A program made the position numbers and the translations under genes. 64,000 nucleotides of DNA from Blastococcus sp. CPCC 205250 (GTDB lineage Bacteria > Actinomycetota > Actinomycetes > Mycobacteriales > Geodermatophilaceae). The notes under the pieces are model-generated. The model was not told the DNA's origin and did not search any database. It was given only the letters and a program-made list of their open reading frames with translations. The stretch is taken from contig NZ_JABGCG010000007.1 in assembly GCF_019799925.1 (NCBI RefSeq), positions 62,001 through 126,000 on the forward strand, in the 5' to 3' direction. Within the stretch, counting starts at the first letter, position 1; the number at the start of each line of letters is the position of its first letter. Below, one piece after another: positions 8,451 through 20,113 of this stretch.

Positions 8451-9586
8451 CAGTCCCCGCCGCCACCGATGACGAGGTCCACCCGCTGGAACTCCTTGAG
8501 GTCCCGGTAGCCGGTCTTGGCCATCGTCCGGCGCAGGGCACCGAACAGGTTGGTGCGGCCGTCGGCGGCGTGCGCCTCGCCCAGCAGCACGTCGGCCAGG
8601 GAGCCGGCCGGCTCGATCGGCGCCGAGGCGCCGCCGCGCGGCAGCCGCGGGTGCGCGGCCACCGAGTCCCACCAGACGCCGGCACCGGGCGCCTCTGCCG
8701 CCGCGCGCAGCGGCTCGCCGAGCTGGACGGCGTCCGCGCCGCAGGCCAGCGCCCGGGCGATGGCGCCGCTGTTCTCGATCCGGCCGTTGGCGATGACGTG
8801 CACGTACCGGCCGCCGGTCTCGTCGAGGTAGTCGCGGCGGGCGGCCGCGGCGTCGACGATCGCGCTGGCCAGCGGCACCCGGATGCCCATCACGGCGTCG
8901 GCGGTGGAGTAGCTGTCGGCGCCGACGCCGACGATCACGCCGGCCGCGCCGGTGCGCATGAGGTGCAGCGCGGTCTGGTAGTTCGCCGCGCCGCCCACGA
9001 TGACGGGGACGTCGAGGTCGGCGATGAAGTCCTTGAGGTTGAGCGCCTCACCGGTGGTGGTGACGTGCTCGGCCGACACGATCGTGCCCTGGATGACCAG
9101 CAGGTCCACGCCCGCGGCCAGCACCGCCGGCGCGAGCTGCACGGTGTGCTGCGGGGAGATCCGCACCGCGGTGGTGACCCCGGAGTCGCGCATCTCCTTG
9201 ACCCGTGCGGTGATCAGGTCGGGCTTGACCGGCTCGGCGTAGACCTCCTGCAGCACCGAGACCGGCGGGGCGCCGCCGGCCGCGGCCTCGCGGATGCGGG
9301 CGTACGCCGGCGCCGGGTCGTCGTAGCGCGTCCACAGCCCCTCGGCGTTGAGCACGCCCAGGCCGCCGGCCTCGCCGACGGCGATCGCCGTGGCGGGGCT
9401 GACGACGGCGTCCGAGGGGCTGGTGACCAGCGGCAGCTCGAAGCGGAAGGCGTCGATCTGCCAGGCGGTGGAGACGTCGTCCATGTCCCGCGTGCGCCGG
9501 GAGGGGACGATCGAGACCTCGTCGAGGTCATACCCCCGGCGGGCGAAGCGGTTGAGGCCGATCTCGATGGTGTCGCGTGCGGGCAT
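8450..9586 (-). CDS. guaB3: GuaB3: IMP dehydrogenase/GMP reductase-like protein without catalytic cysteine
   Basis: 378 residues with an IMPDH/GMPR TIM barrel and no CBS domains. It matches the actinobacterial GuaB3 group by position (guaB-guaB3-guaA) and length. The loop that in true IMPDH reads [11 protein letters not shown] is here [11 protein letters not shown] (residues about 220-230): the catalytic Cys position is Ser227 and the following Thr-Arg is Ala-Asp. The phosphate-binding end of the barrel is partly kept ([24 protein letters not shown]). GuaB3 proteins are not classical IMPDHs; GMP reductase activity has been reported for a cyanobacterial GuaB3, as I recall. The ATG start at 9586 is 7 bases after the guaB stop. 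Confidence 0.93.
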
Positions 9587-9593
9587 CAGTCGG

Positions 9594-11629
<2,036 letters not shown>

Positions 11630-11729
11630 GCCAGGCCTCCCTCCCACACTGCGGGCGCAGCCCTGACGTAGCCGGCGCCATCGCGTCGGCACCGTGCCCA
11701 ACTCCCCGGCAACGTGCTGCTGCAACGAC

Positions 11730-11763
11730 AGATGGCGGCCGTCCCGGGGGACGTCCGCCATCT
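11730..11763. terminator. Bidirectional hairpin between convergent genes
   Basis: AGATGGCGG (11730-11738) pairs with CCGCCATCT (11755-11763), and CGTCC pairs with GGACG inside, with one mismatch between the two helices. It lies between the ends of the DUF5319-like gene and the BldM-like gene and can serve both. The rest of the 165-base gap shows nothing clear. Confidence 0.75.
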
Positions 11764-11794
11764 GGTGACCTGCGGGCGGCTGCGCCGCCTCGAC

Positions 11795-12544
11795 TCACTG
11801 CATCATGCCCCGGCGGAACCCGGTGGCGACCGCCTCGGCGCGGTCCTTGGCGCCGAGCTTGCGGAACAGCCGCCGCGCGTGGGTCTTGATGGTGTCCTCG
11901 GAGAGGTACAGCTCGCGGCCGATCTGGGCGTTGCTCTTGCCCTGGCTCATGCCGGTCAGCACCTGCATCTCGCGCATGGACAGGCTCACCGGCGCGGCCT
12001 CGCGGACGACGGCGGCGCGGACGGTGGTCGGCGCGCTGCCGGCCAGCGGGGTGGCGCCGTTCCAGGACGGGGCGCCCGAGTGCGCCCCGACGCTGGCCAG
12101 CGGCACCGGGTGGCCGTTGGCCGGCTGCGGGGTGCGCCCGTCGACGCGGAGCCCGACCCGGGACAGGCCCAGGCCCATCTCCAGCGCGGTGGCGTCCCAG
12201 CGGAGGTACCCGCGGGCGCCGACGGCGACGGCCGCGCGGACGGTCTCGGCGTCGTCCGCCGAGCCGAGCACGAGCACCGGCAGCCGGGGGTGGGCCCGCA
12301 GCGCCTGGGTGGCGACGGTGAGCCCGGAGTCCATGGCCCGCTGGGTGCCGATGAGCAGGACGTCGGGGTGGCGGGTGGCCAGCCGCGACATGAGGGCGGC
12401 GGCGTCGCCGACGGCCTCGACCCGGCCGACGAAGGGCAGCGCCACGAGTCGCGAGGCGATGTCCTCACGGACCCGGCGCCGCTCGTCGTAGACCCACACC
12501 GTCGTCGTCCCGTTGCCGGGACCGCGCATCCTGTCGTCGATCAC
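11795..12544 (-). CDS. BldM-like atypical response regulator (LuxR-type DNA-binding)
   Basis: 249 residues from the GTG at 12544, chosen because GAGGAG lies 7 bases upstream; an ATG at 12529 is also possible. The C-terminal domain (SMREMQVLTGMSQGKSNAQI, YLSEDTIKTHARRLFRKLGA) closely resembles that of Streptomyces BldM as I recall it, and BldM also neighbours a WhiB-like gene (whiD). The N-terminal receiver is degenerate: the phosphoacceptor position is Gly66 (DVLLIGTQ) and the conserved Lys is replaced (GYLRWDA). It has a Pro/Ala-rich linker of about 50 residues. BldM controls development by hetero- and homodimers without phosphorylation; a similar mode is inferred here. Confidence 0.85.
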   Translation of the reverse strand: MIDDRMRGPGNGTTTVWVYDERRRVREDIASRLVALPFVGRVEAVGDAAALMSRLATRHPDVLLIGTQRAMDSGLTVATQALRAHPRLPVLVLGSADDAETVRAAVAVGARGYLRWDATALEMGLGLSRVGLRVDGRTPQPANGHPVPLASVGAHSGAPSWNGATPLAGSAPTTVRAAVVREAAPVSLSMREMQVLTGMSQGKSNAQIGRELYLSEDTIKTHARRLFRKLGAKDRAEAVATGFRRGMMQ

Positions 12545-12803
12545 AGCTGTGCTCCTCGCTCCCGGCACGGTGTCCGGGCGATTCCCCCGCCGACCTCGGA
12601 CGGGGCTCCCCCGCCGCTGTCGGCACGACTGGGACCCACCTTGATCGGCTGGGGGGCGGGGGGACAGACGCCCTCACCCAGCGGGGTGAGGCACGCGCGG
12701 CGAAAAGCCGCAACTCGTCGTGTTTGGCGCGGGTGGGCCTCGGGCACCGGCCCCTTGCGACCGGACCGCCCCCTCCGGCTCGCATCGAGCCGAGGAGGAC
12801 CAC
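12545..12803. promoter_or_regulatory. Divergent regulatory region between the BldM-like gene and the whiB gene
   Basis: 259 bases without a gene. It contains two compact hairpins, CCTCACCC/GGGTGAGG (12672-12691) and GCGGC-GAAAA-GCCGC (12697-12711), and the inverted repeat GGCTCG-CAT-CGAGCC (12777-12791) directly before the whiB ribosome site. TTGCGA at 12755 resembles a -35 box for whiB, but no matching -10 was found. BldM-like autoregulation from this region is plausible. Confidence 0.45.
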
Positions 12804-13103
12804 ATGGCTGACATCCGCCGCCTGCCCACCCCTGTCGCCGAGGTCTGGGACTGGCAGCTCCACGGCTCCTGCCGTGGCGAGAGCACGGCCCTGTTCTTCC
12901 ACCCCGACGGGGAGCGTGGGCCCGCGCGGGCCCGGCGGCAGAGCGCCGCCAAGGCGGTGTGCGCCAAGTGCCCCGTGATCGACGCGTGCCTCAAGCACGC
13001 CCTGGCCGTCCGCGAGCCCTACGGGGTCTGGGGCGGCATGAGCGAGGAGGAGCGGGCCCGGCTGATCGCCGCGGAGCCCGCCACGGTCGCCGCCGGGGTC
13101 TGA
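12804..13103 (+). CDS. WhiB-family iron-sulfur regulator (WhiD/WhiB3-like)
   Basis: 99 residues from an ATG with GAGGAGG a few bases upstream. The four cluster-ligand cysteines are C23, C53, C56 and C62 (VCAKCPVIDAC gives CxxC and Cx5C), and the turn motif GVWGG is at 74-78. WhiB proteins carry an O2/NO-sensitive [4Fe-4S] cluster and bind the housekeeping sigma factor to alter transcription. Its position between the BldM-like gene and groEL matches whiD in Streptomyces and whiB3 in Mycobacterium, so orthology to that subgroup is likely. A basic C-terminal DNA-binding tail is short or missing. Confidence 0.93.
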   Translation: MADIRRLPTPVAEVWDWQLHGSCRGESTALFFHPDGERGPARARRQSAAKAVCAKCPVIDACLKHALAVREPYGVWGGMSEEERARLIAAEPATVAAGV

Positions 13104-13130
13104 GACCCCCGCCGCACCCCACAGACGCCG

Positions 13131-13166
13131 AGAGGGCCGGTCCAGCATCCGCTGGACCGGCCCTCT
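13131..13166 (+). terminator. Intrinsic terminator of the whiB gene
   Basis: A perfect 16-base stem (13131-13146 with 13151-13166) with a 4-base loop ATCC, followed by a pyrimidine-rich tail CTCTGTTCT. It lies 28 bases after the stop codon. Short CAGACCCT repeats follow at about 13177-13195. Confidence 0.9.
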
Positions 13167-13253
13167 CTCTGTTCTCAGACCCTCAGACCCTCAGGCCCCG
13201 TCCCGAGGCTCGCGCCGAGTGGAGCGGAGCCCGGGACCGGGCGGTGCACACTC

Positions 13254-13296
13254 GCCCCCCCTGCCCCGCCGCGAGCCGGCGGGGGGCAGGGGGGGC
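13254..13296 (-). terminator. Terminator of groEL
   Basis: A long GC-rich hairpin with arms 13254-13271 and 13277-13296, a small loop and a two-G bulge. It ends 6 bases before the groEL stop codon, read on the minus strand. The remaining bases 13167-13253 show no feature. Confidence 0.75.
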
Positions 13297-13301
13297 GTTC
13301 C

Positions 13302-14954
<1,653 letters not shown>

Positions 14955-15051
14955 TCAGGGGGTGTTCAGGGGCGGACGACGACCGCCCCGGGACCCGGTG
15001 TCTCGGGTCGCCGGGGCGGTGGTCAGTGCTGGTGGAGCAGGTGCGGAGAGG

Positions 15052-15360
15052 TCACTTCTCCACGACGGCGAGCAGGTCGCGCGCGGACAGCACGAGGTAG
15101 TCCTCGCCGCCGTAGCGCACCTCGGTGCCGCCGTACTTCGAGTAGATGACCACGTCGCCGACGTTGACGTCGAGCGGGACGCGGTTGCCGTTGTCGTCGA
15201 CGCGACCGGGGCCCACGGCGATGACCGTGCCCTCCTGCGGCTTCTCCTTGGCGGTGTCCGGGATGACCAGACCGGAGGCGGTGGTGGTCTCGGCCTCGTT
15301 GGCCTGGACCACGACGCGGTCCTCCAGCGGCTTGATGCTGACCTTGGTAGCGGTCGTCAC
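15052..15360 (-). CDS. groES: 10-kDa co-chaperonin GroES
   Basis: 102 residues from a GTG start at 15360. The N-terminal strand [18 protein letters not shown], the mobile loop [19 protein letters not shown] and the C-terminal [18 protein letters not shown] match the family end to end. It caps the GroEL ring during protein folding in the cytoplasm. It is first in the groES-groEL operon, about 108 bases from the CIRCE operator. Confidence 0.98.
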   Translation of the reverse strand: MTTATKVSIKPLEDRVVVQANEAETTTASGLVIPDTAKEKPQEGTVIAVGPGRVDDNGNRVPLDVNVGDVVIYSKYGGTEVRYGGEDYLVLSARDLLAVVEK

Positions 15361-15467
15361 GTCGGTGACGCCCCCTTCGGGATCGGACGGGCTGGTGGAT
15401 GGAACTCATGCTGTGGCACGGACCTGCACGCCTGCCGTCGCGGGGGTCAGGCGGCTGACCGTGTCGT

Positions 15468-15494
15468 TTGGCACTCTACCCACGAGAGTGCCAG
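15468..15494. promoter_or_regulatory. CIRCE operator (HrcA site)
   Basis: TTGGCACTC (15468-15476), 9-base spacer, GAGTGCCAG (15486-15494). This is the CIRCE inverted repeat TTAGCACTC-N9-GAGTGCTAA with one substitution in the left arm and two in the right. CIRCE is bound by the HrcA repressor and links groES-groEL to heat stress. No hrcA gene is in this window. Confidence 0.92.
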
Positions 15495-15502
15495 CCTCTC
15501 AA
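15473..15502 (-). promoter_or_regulatory. groES-groEL promoter overlapping CIRCE
   Basis: On the minus strand, TTGAGA (15502-15497), 18 bases, then TAGAGT (15478-15473). The -10 box lies inside one CIRCE arm, so HrcA binding would block it directly. The leader to groES is about 105 bases. Confidence 0.7.
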
Positions 15503-15542
15503 GCGGGTCCCTCGACGGTGTCCCGGACCGGTGCGTCACGCT

Positions 15543-16793
15543 GTGGCCGTGCCCGCCGACGCGTCCGGAACCCACCCGGAGGGGCTCCTCGCGCAGCTCG
15601 CCCTGCTCCGCACCGCCGAGGGCGCCGCGGCCCTGGAGCTGGCCGCCTCGCTGCACGCCGCCGGCGTCGACGTCCTGGCCGGCCTGGACCGGCTGCGCGC
15701 CGCCGTCGGCTCCGAGCTGGCCGGGCCGGCCTGGGGGTTCGCCCGGCTGCGCGCCCGGGCCCGCCCCGTCTTCGGGCCCGACGCCGACCGGATGTTCCTG
15801 ACCGACGACACCCTCGAGCAGGCGGGTCGACCCGAGCTCGCCGCGCGACGGGCCGCCCGGCTGATGGCCGCAGGCGGCGAGGAGGTCGACTCCGTCGCCG
15901 ACCTCGGCTGCGCGGCCGGCACCGACACGATCGCGCTCGCGCGGGCCGGCGCCAGCGTGCTCGCCGTCGACGTCGACCCGCTGGCCCGCGAGCTGACCGC
16001 GGCCAACGTCGAGGCCCTCGGGCTGGCCGACCGGGTGTGGGTGGTGGCCGGCGACGCCGTCGAGCTCGTGGCCGCGGCCCGCGGCGGGGAGGTGGCCAAC
16101 TGCGCGGCCGCCGTCCTCGACCCCGCCCGGCGGGCCGGCGGACGGCGGCTGCTCGACCCCGACCGCTGGTCCCCGCCCTGGCCGACCGTCGTCGACCTGC
16201 TCGACCGGGTGCCGGTCACCGCGGTGAAGGTCGCGCCGGGGCTGGACCACGACCGGGTGCCCGAGGGCGTGGAGGCCGAGTGGGTCTCGGTCCGTGGCTC
16301 GATCGTCGAGGCGCTGCTGTGGGGCCGGGCCGTCTCGACGGTGTGGCGCCGGGCGACCGTCGTCCGCGACAGCGTCGCGCACGAGCTGACCGCGGCCGCC
16401 GACCCCGGTCAGGCACCGACCGGCCCGGTGCGCGGGTGGCTGCACGAGCCGGACCCGGCGGTGATCCGGTCGGGGCTGGTCTCGCTCGTCGCAGCCGACC
16501 TCGGCGCGACGCTGGTCGACCCGACGATCGCCTACCTGACCTCCGACGCCCCGGCGGCGGACTCGCCCTGGGTGACCTCGTACCGCGTCGACGAAGTGCT
16601 GCCGTTCAACCTCAAGAAGCTCAAGGCGCTGCTGCGCGCCCGCGGCGTCGGCCGGGTGGTGGTGAAGAAGCGCGGGTCGGCGATCGAGCCGGAGGAGCTG
16701 GCGCGGCGGCTGCGCGGCCCGGGCGAGGCGTCGGCGGTCGTCGTCGTGACCCGGGTCGCCGGGAAGCCCACCGCCCTCGTCTGCGGCACCTAG
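15543..16793 (+). CDS. SAM-dependent methyltransferase with THUMP-like C-terminal domain
   Basis: About 416 residues. Motif I of a class I methyltransferase is [16 protein letters not shown], and the acidic end of strand 2 is [10 protein letters not shown]. The C-terminal part ([20 protein letters not shown] ... [13 protein letters not shown]) resembles the THUMP-like domain that binds RNA in tRNA-modifying enzymes. The substrate is unknown. The start is uncertain: GTG codons at 15531, 15543 and 15549 are in frame and none has a good ribosome site. It is divergent from groES, so its promoter region also contains the CIRCE site. It ends 16 bases from the convergent tsaD stop. Confidence 0.82.
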   Translation: MAVPADASGTHPEGLLAQLALLRTAEGAAALELAASLHAAGVDVLAGLDRLRAAVGSELAGPAWGFARLRARARPVFGPDADRMFLTDDTLEQAGRPELAARRAARLMAAGGEEVDSVADLGCAAGTDTIALARAGASVLAVDVDPLARELTAANVEALGLADRVWVVAGDAVELVAAARGGEVANCAAAVLDPARRAGGRRLLDPDRWSPPWPTVVDLLDRVPVTAVKVAPGLDHDRVPEGVEAEWVSVRGSIVEALLWGRAVSTVWRRATVVRDSVAHELTAAADPGQAPTGPVRGWLHEPDPAVIRSGLVSLVAADLGATLVDPTIAYLTSDAPAADSPWVTSYRVDEVLPFNLKKLKALLRARGVGRVVVKKRGSAIEPEELARRLRGPGEASAVVVVTRVAGKPTALVCGT

Positions 16794-16809
16794 GCCGCCC
16801 GCACGAGGC

Positions 16810-17844
16810 CTACGGCGCGACGACCTCGATCGGCAGGGAGCTGTCCGCGCCCAGGTCGGGAGCGGACGGGGCGACGCCGGCGGCGACCAGCCGGGAGCCC
16901 AGCGCGGCGACCATCGCGCCGTTGTCGGTGCACAGCCGGGGGCTGGGCACCCGCAGCACGATCCCGGCGGCGGCGCACCGCTCCTCGGCCAGCGCCCGCA
17001 GCCGCGAGTTGGCCGCCACTCCCCCGCCCAGCACGAGGTGGTCGACCCCGTGGTCGCGGCACGCCCGCACCGCCTTGGCGGTGAGCACGTCGGCCACGGC
17101 CTCCTGGAACGACGCCGCGACGTCGGCCACCGGCACCGGCTCGCCCGCCTTCTGCCGCGCCTCCACCCAGCGTGCGACGGCGGTCTTCAGCCCGGAGAAC
17201 GAGAAGTCGTAGGGCGCGTCGCGGGGCCCGGTGAGCCCGCGGGGGAAGGCGATGGCCGAGCCGTCGCCCTCGCGTGCCGCCCGGTCGATCGGCGGGCCGC
17301 CGGGGAACGGCATGCCGAGCACGCGGGCGACCTTGTCGAACGCCTCCCCCGCCGCGTCGTCGACGGTGCGGCCCAGCGACACGACCTCGCGGGCGAGGTC
17401 GGGCACGAGCAGCAGCGAGCTGTGCCCGCCGGAGACCAGCAGCGCCAGCGAGGGCTCCTCGAGCGCGCCGTGCTGGAGCTCGTCGACGGCGACGTGCGCG
17501 GCCAGGTGGTTGACCCCGTACAGCGGCACGTCGAGGGCGAGCGCGTACGCCTTGGCCGCGGCCAGCCCGACGAGCAGGGCGCCGGTGAGCCCGGGCCCGG
17601 CCGTGACGGCGACCGCGTCGACGTCGGAGGCGGTCACCCCGGCCTCGGCGAGCGCGCGGTGCACGGTCGGCACCATCGCCTCGAGGTGCGCGCGGGAGGC
17701 GATCTCCGGGACGACGCCGCCGAAGCGCTCGTGCTCGGCCATCGAGGTGGCGAGCGCGTCCGACAGCAGGGTGCGGCCACGGACCAGGCCGACGCCGGTC
17801 TCGTCGCAGGAGGTCTCGAAGCCCAGCACCAGCGGCTCGCTCAC
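16810..17844 (-). CDS. tsaD: tRNA N6-threonylcarbamoyladenosine transferase TsaD
   Basis: 344 residues, normal length, GTG start with GGAGGA close upstream. The ASKHA fold motifs are FETSCDETG at the N-terminus, the metal-binding His pair HLAAH (in [13 protein letters not shown]), [13 protein letters not shown], and [14 protein letters not shown]. With TsaB and TsaE it transfers threonylcarbamoyl to A37 of ANN-decoding tRNAs. It is the last gene of the tsaE-tsaB-rimI-tsaD set, separated from rimI by 67 bases. Confidence 0.98.
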   Translation of the reverse strand: MSEPLVLGFETSCDETGVGLVRGRTLLSDALATSMAEHERFGGVVPEIASRAHLEAMVPTVHRALAEAGVTASDVDAVAVTAGPGLTGALLVGLAAAKAYALALDVPLYGVNHLAAHVAVDELQHGALEEPSLALLVSGGHSSLLLVPDLAREVVSLGRTVDDAAGEAFDKVARVLGMPFPGGPPIDRAAREGDGSAIAFPRGLTGPRDAPYDFSFSGLKTAVARWVEARQKAGEPVPVADVAASFQEAVADVLTAKAVRACRDHGVDHLVLGGGVAANSRLRALAEERCAAAGIVLRVPSPRLCTDNGAMVAALGSRLVAAGVAPSAPDLGADSSLPIEVVAP

Positions 17845-17911
17845 GGCTCCTCCCTGCCAGCGGTCGCTCCCACGGGGCGCTCCGCTCCTCGCTCGTCGCT
17901 CGCTGCGATGC

Positions 17912-18370
17912 TCACGCCCCTGTCCGCTCCCTCTTCATCACCACGGCGTCGGTGTTGCTCGGCTGGTAGTAGCGCGGGCGCCGGCCGATCTCGGCGAACC
18001 CCCGGCGCCGGTAGAGCCCCTGCGCCGTCTCGTTGTCCGCCCGCACCTCGAGCAGGACGACGGGGCTGCGCCGGTCCGCCTCGGTCAGCAGGGCGTCGAG
18101 CAGCAGCGCGCCGATCCCCTCCCCCTGCCGCGACCCGGTGACGCCGATGGTGGCCACGTGCGCCTCGTCGTCGTAGGCGATCAGCCCGGCGTAGCCGACG
18201 ACCCGGTCGTCCGCGTCGTCGACCGCGACGAGGTAGTGCCGGGTGTCGGTGCGGGCGAGCTCGTCGCGGTACATCGACACCGTCCAGGTGTCGGGGGCGA
18301 ACAGCTCCTCCTCGAGCTCCATCACCGCCGGCAGGTCGGCCAGCCGCATCGGTCGCAGGCGCACGGTCAC
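17912..18370 (-). CDS. rimI: Ribosomal protein S18-alanine N-acetyltransferase RimI-like (GNAT)
   Basis: 152 residues from a GTG that overlaps the tsaB stop (GTGA). The GNAT acetyl-CoA motif is [20 protein letters not shown], and the C-terminal [20 protein letters not shown] is typical of RimI. RimI acetylates the N-terminus of S18 in Escherichia coli; actinobacterial members may act on more targets. Its place between tsaB and tsaD is the usual actinobacterial arrangement. The 67 bases before tsaD hold only low-complexity CGCTCC-like sequence. Confidence 0.93.
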   Translation of the reverse strand: MTVRLRPMRLADLPAVMELEEELFAPDTWTVSMYRDELARTDTRHYLVAVDDADDRVVGYAGLIAYDDEAHVATIGVTGSRQGEGIGALLLDALLTEADRRSPVVLLEVRADNETAQGLYRRRGFAEIGRRPRYYQPSNTDAVVMKRERTGA

Positions 18371-19005
18371 GAGGTCGTCACCGGCTTGAACGACGTCGGG
18401 GGCGTCGCGTCGGGCCGGCGCAGGTACAGCGGCAGGAGCGGGCCGGCGGACGCCGGGTCCGCCAGCTGCGGCGCGGCGGCCCGCAGCAGGCCCGCCGTCG
18501 TCACGTCGGCGGCGGTGACCGGTGCGCCCAGGCGCTCGGCGAACGCCGGGTCCCCCACGAGCGGCCCCGTCAGCCTGGCGGCCTCCGGGCGGACGACGCC
18601 GGGGCCGTCGGTGCGGGTGCCGTCGGCGGCGTAGGTGGCCCAGTAGAGCTCCTTGCGCCGGGCGTCGGTGACCACGGTGCGGGCGCCGTCGCCGATCGCG
18701 TCCAGCGAGCAGACGCCGACCACGGGCAGCCCGCGGGCGTCGGCCAGCGCCGCGGCGGTGACGACGCCGACCCGCAGGCCGGTGAACGGGCCGGGACCGA
18801 GCCCGGTGACGACGGCCCCGACCTCGGCCAGGGGGAGGTCCGCGTCGGCGAGCACACCCCGGATCGCGGGGGTGAGCAGCTCCGCGTGCCGGGTGCCCGA
18901 GGGCACGGCCCGCTCGGCGAGCACCTCGACCGCCCCGTCCGGGGACCACCGGGCGAGGCCGGCCAGCAGCGTCGGCGTCGCGGTGTCGAGGGCGAGGACC
19001 AGCAC
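18367..19005 (-). CDS. tsaB: t6A biosynthesis protein TsaB
   Basis: 212 residues from the GTG at 19005. The N-terminus VLVLALDTATPTLLAGLA and the segment VGAVVTGLGPGPFTGLRVGV are diagnostic. TsaB is a catalytically inactive TsaD paralogue that forms the core of the TsaB-TsaD-TsaE complex. No Shine-Dalgarno site precedes the GTG. A TAGCCT box beginning with the tsaE stop codon lies 8 bases before it (19014-19019), a possible internal leaderless promoter. Confidence 0.95.
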   Translation of the reverse strand: MLVLALDTATPTLLAGLARWSPDGAVEVLAERAVPSGTRHAELLTPAIRGVLADADLPLAEVGAVVTGLGPGPFTGLRVGVVTAAALADARGLPVVGVCSLDAIGDGARTVVTDARRKELYWATYAADGTRTDGPGVVRPEAARLTGPLVGDPAFAERLGAPVTAADVTTAGLLRAAAPQLADPASAGPLLPLYLRRPDATPPTSFKPVTTS

Positions 19006-19016
19006 GGGGAGCCAGG

Positions 19017-19466
19017 CTAGTCCGCGAGCCGCTGTTCCCAGCCGGGGCCGTGCGGCACGAGGACGGCGGTGCGCACGTCGTCGTCCCGGCGGTCCAGCCG
19101 CACCTCGAGGTGCTCGTCGGCCAGCTGCTCGACCAGCCCCTGCCCCCACTCGACCACCGTCACGGACGAGGCGACCGTGACGTCCAGGTCCAGGTCGTCG
19201 ACGTCGGCGACGCCGCCCAGCCGGTAGGCGTCGACGTGCACCAGCGGCAGCCGGCCGCCGCGGTGGACGCGGGCGATGACGAACGTCGGCGAGGTGACCG
19301 GCTCCCGGACGCCGAGCGCGGCCCCCAGGCCCTGGGTCAGCGCGGTCTTGCCCGCGCCGAGCGGGCCGACCAGCACCACGAGGTCGCCGGGACGCACGAG
19401 GCCGGCCAGCGCGGCGCCCAGCGACCGGGTGTCCTCCGGCGTGGGCAGCACGTGCTCGCGGTTCAC
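19017..19466 (-). CDS. tsaE: t6A biosynthesis ATPase TsaE
   Basis: 149 residues. The Walker A motif GPLGAGKT is at 34-41; SPTFVIARVH and HVDAYRLGGVADVDDLDLD follow, with WGQ (VVEWGQGLVEQL) as in the family. TsaE hydrolyses ATP to reset the TsaB-TsaD complex. The GTG start overlaps the stop of the udg gene (GTGA), so the two are coupled. Confidence 0.96.
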   Translation of the reverse strand: MNREHVLPTPEDTRSLGAALAGLVRPGDLVVLVGPLGAGKTALTQGLGAALGVREPVTSPTFVIARVHRGGRLPLVHVDAYRLGGVADVDDLDLDVTVASSVTVVEWGQGLVEQLADEHLEVRLDRRDDDVRTAVLVPHGPGWEQRLAD

Positions 19467-20101
19467 GACCGGCTCCCCAGGCTCGCGGCGACGGCGGTCA
19501 GGTCGGCCAGCAGACCGGCCCGGGGCGCGCCCCTCGGGCCGAAGCGGATGGCGGCCGAGGGGTGGTAGGTCGCCCACACGGCCCGGCCGTCGACGTCGTG
19601 CGGGCGGCCCCGCGCCTGCGCCAGCACGGTGCGCGGCCCGAGGAACCACTTGGCGCTGGACAGGCCCAGCGCCACCACGACGGGGGCGTCGAGCAGCTCC
19701 AGCTGACGCCGCAGCCACCCGCTGCACCGGGCGACCTCGGGCGCCTTGGGCGTGCGGTTGCCCGGCGGGCGGCACTTCACCACGTTGAGCACGGCGGCCT
19801 CCGACCGCGCCAGCCCCGCGTCGGCGAGGAGCTGGTCCAGCAGGGCGCCGCTCTTCCCGACGAACGGGCGGCCGGTCTCGTCCTCGGTGGCGCCCGGCGC
19901 CTCGCCGACCAGCACGAACCGCGGCCGTCCGGTGGCGGGGACGTCGCCGACGACGACGTGCTGCCGGGTGGCGGCGAGTTCCGGGCAGGCGACGCAGGGA
20001 CGGGCGGCGGCGGCGAGCGTGGCCCAGTCGGGCGCCGCTGCGGCGGTCCGGGCGACCTCCTCGGCCGCGGCGTCGGAGCGGGGCGGACGGGGAGCGGCCA
20101 C
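19463..20101 (-). CDS. Uracil-DNA glycosylase, family 4 (iron-sulfur)
   Basis: 212 residues. Motif A is GEAPGATEDETGRPFVGKSG (about 66-85) and motif B is HPSAAI near the C-terminus, which fits family 4. Four cysteines, C36, C39, C110 and C126, are placed as 4Fe-4S ligands (PCVACPEL, VVKCRPPGNRTP, ARCSGWL). It excises uracil from DNA. The GTG start at 20101 lacks a ribosome site and sits 6 bases after a TAGGGT box, so it may be leaderless. It overlaps tsaE by four bases. Confidence 0.93.
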   Translation of the reverse strand: MAAPRPPRSDAAAEEVARTAAAAPDWATLAAAARPCVACPELAATRQHVVVGDVPATGRPRFVLVGEAPGATEDETGRPFVGKSGALLDQLLADAGLARSEAAVLNVVKCRPPGNRTPKAPEVARCSGWLRRQLELLDAPVVVALGLSSAKWFLGPRTVLAQARGRPHDVDGRAVWATYHPSAAIRFGPRGAPRAGLLADLTAVAASLGSRS

Positions 20102-20113
20102 GCCCCGACCCTA
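20099..20113 (-). promoter_or_regulatory. -10 box overlapping the hydrolase stop codon; leaderless udg start
   Basis: On the minus strand, TAGGGT (20113-20108) is followed by CGGGGC and then the GTG start of the udg gene. The TAG is also the stop codon of the upstream hydrolase gene. The 6-base gap matches the other leaderless candidates in this window. Confidence 0.5.

Noticed and set aside
13104..13300. A small gene between whiB and groEL
   Set aside because: The sequence is taken up by two terminator hairpins and short CAGACCCT repeats, with no start codon plus ribosome site.
17845..17911. Repeat-like CGCTCC/GCTCGTCGCTCGCT sequence between rimI and tsaD
   Set aside because: Low-complexity intergenic sequence with no exact second copy noted in the window; no support for a mobile element or site.
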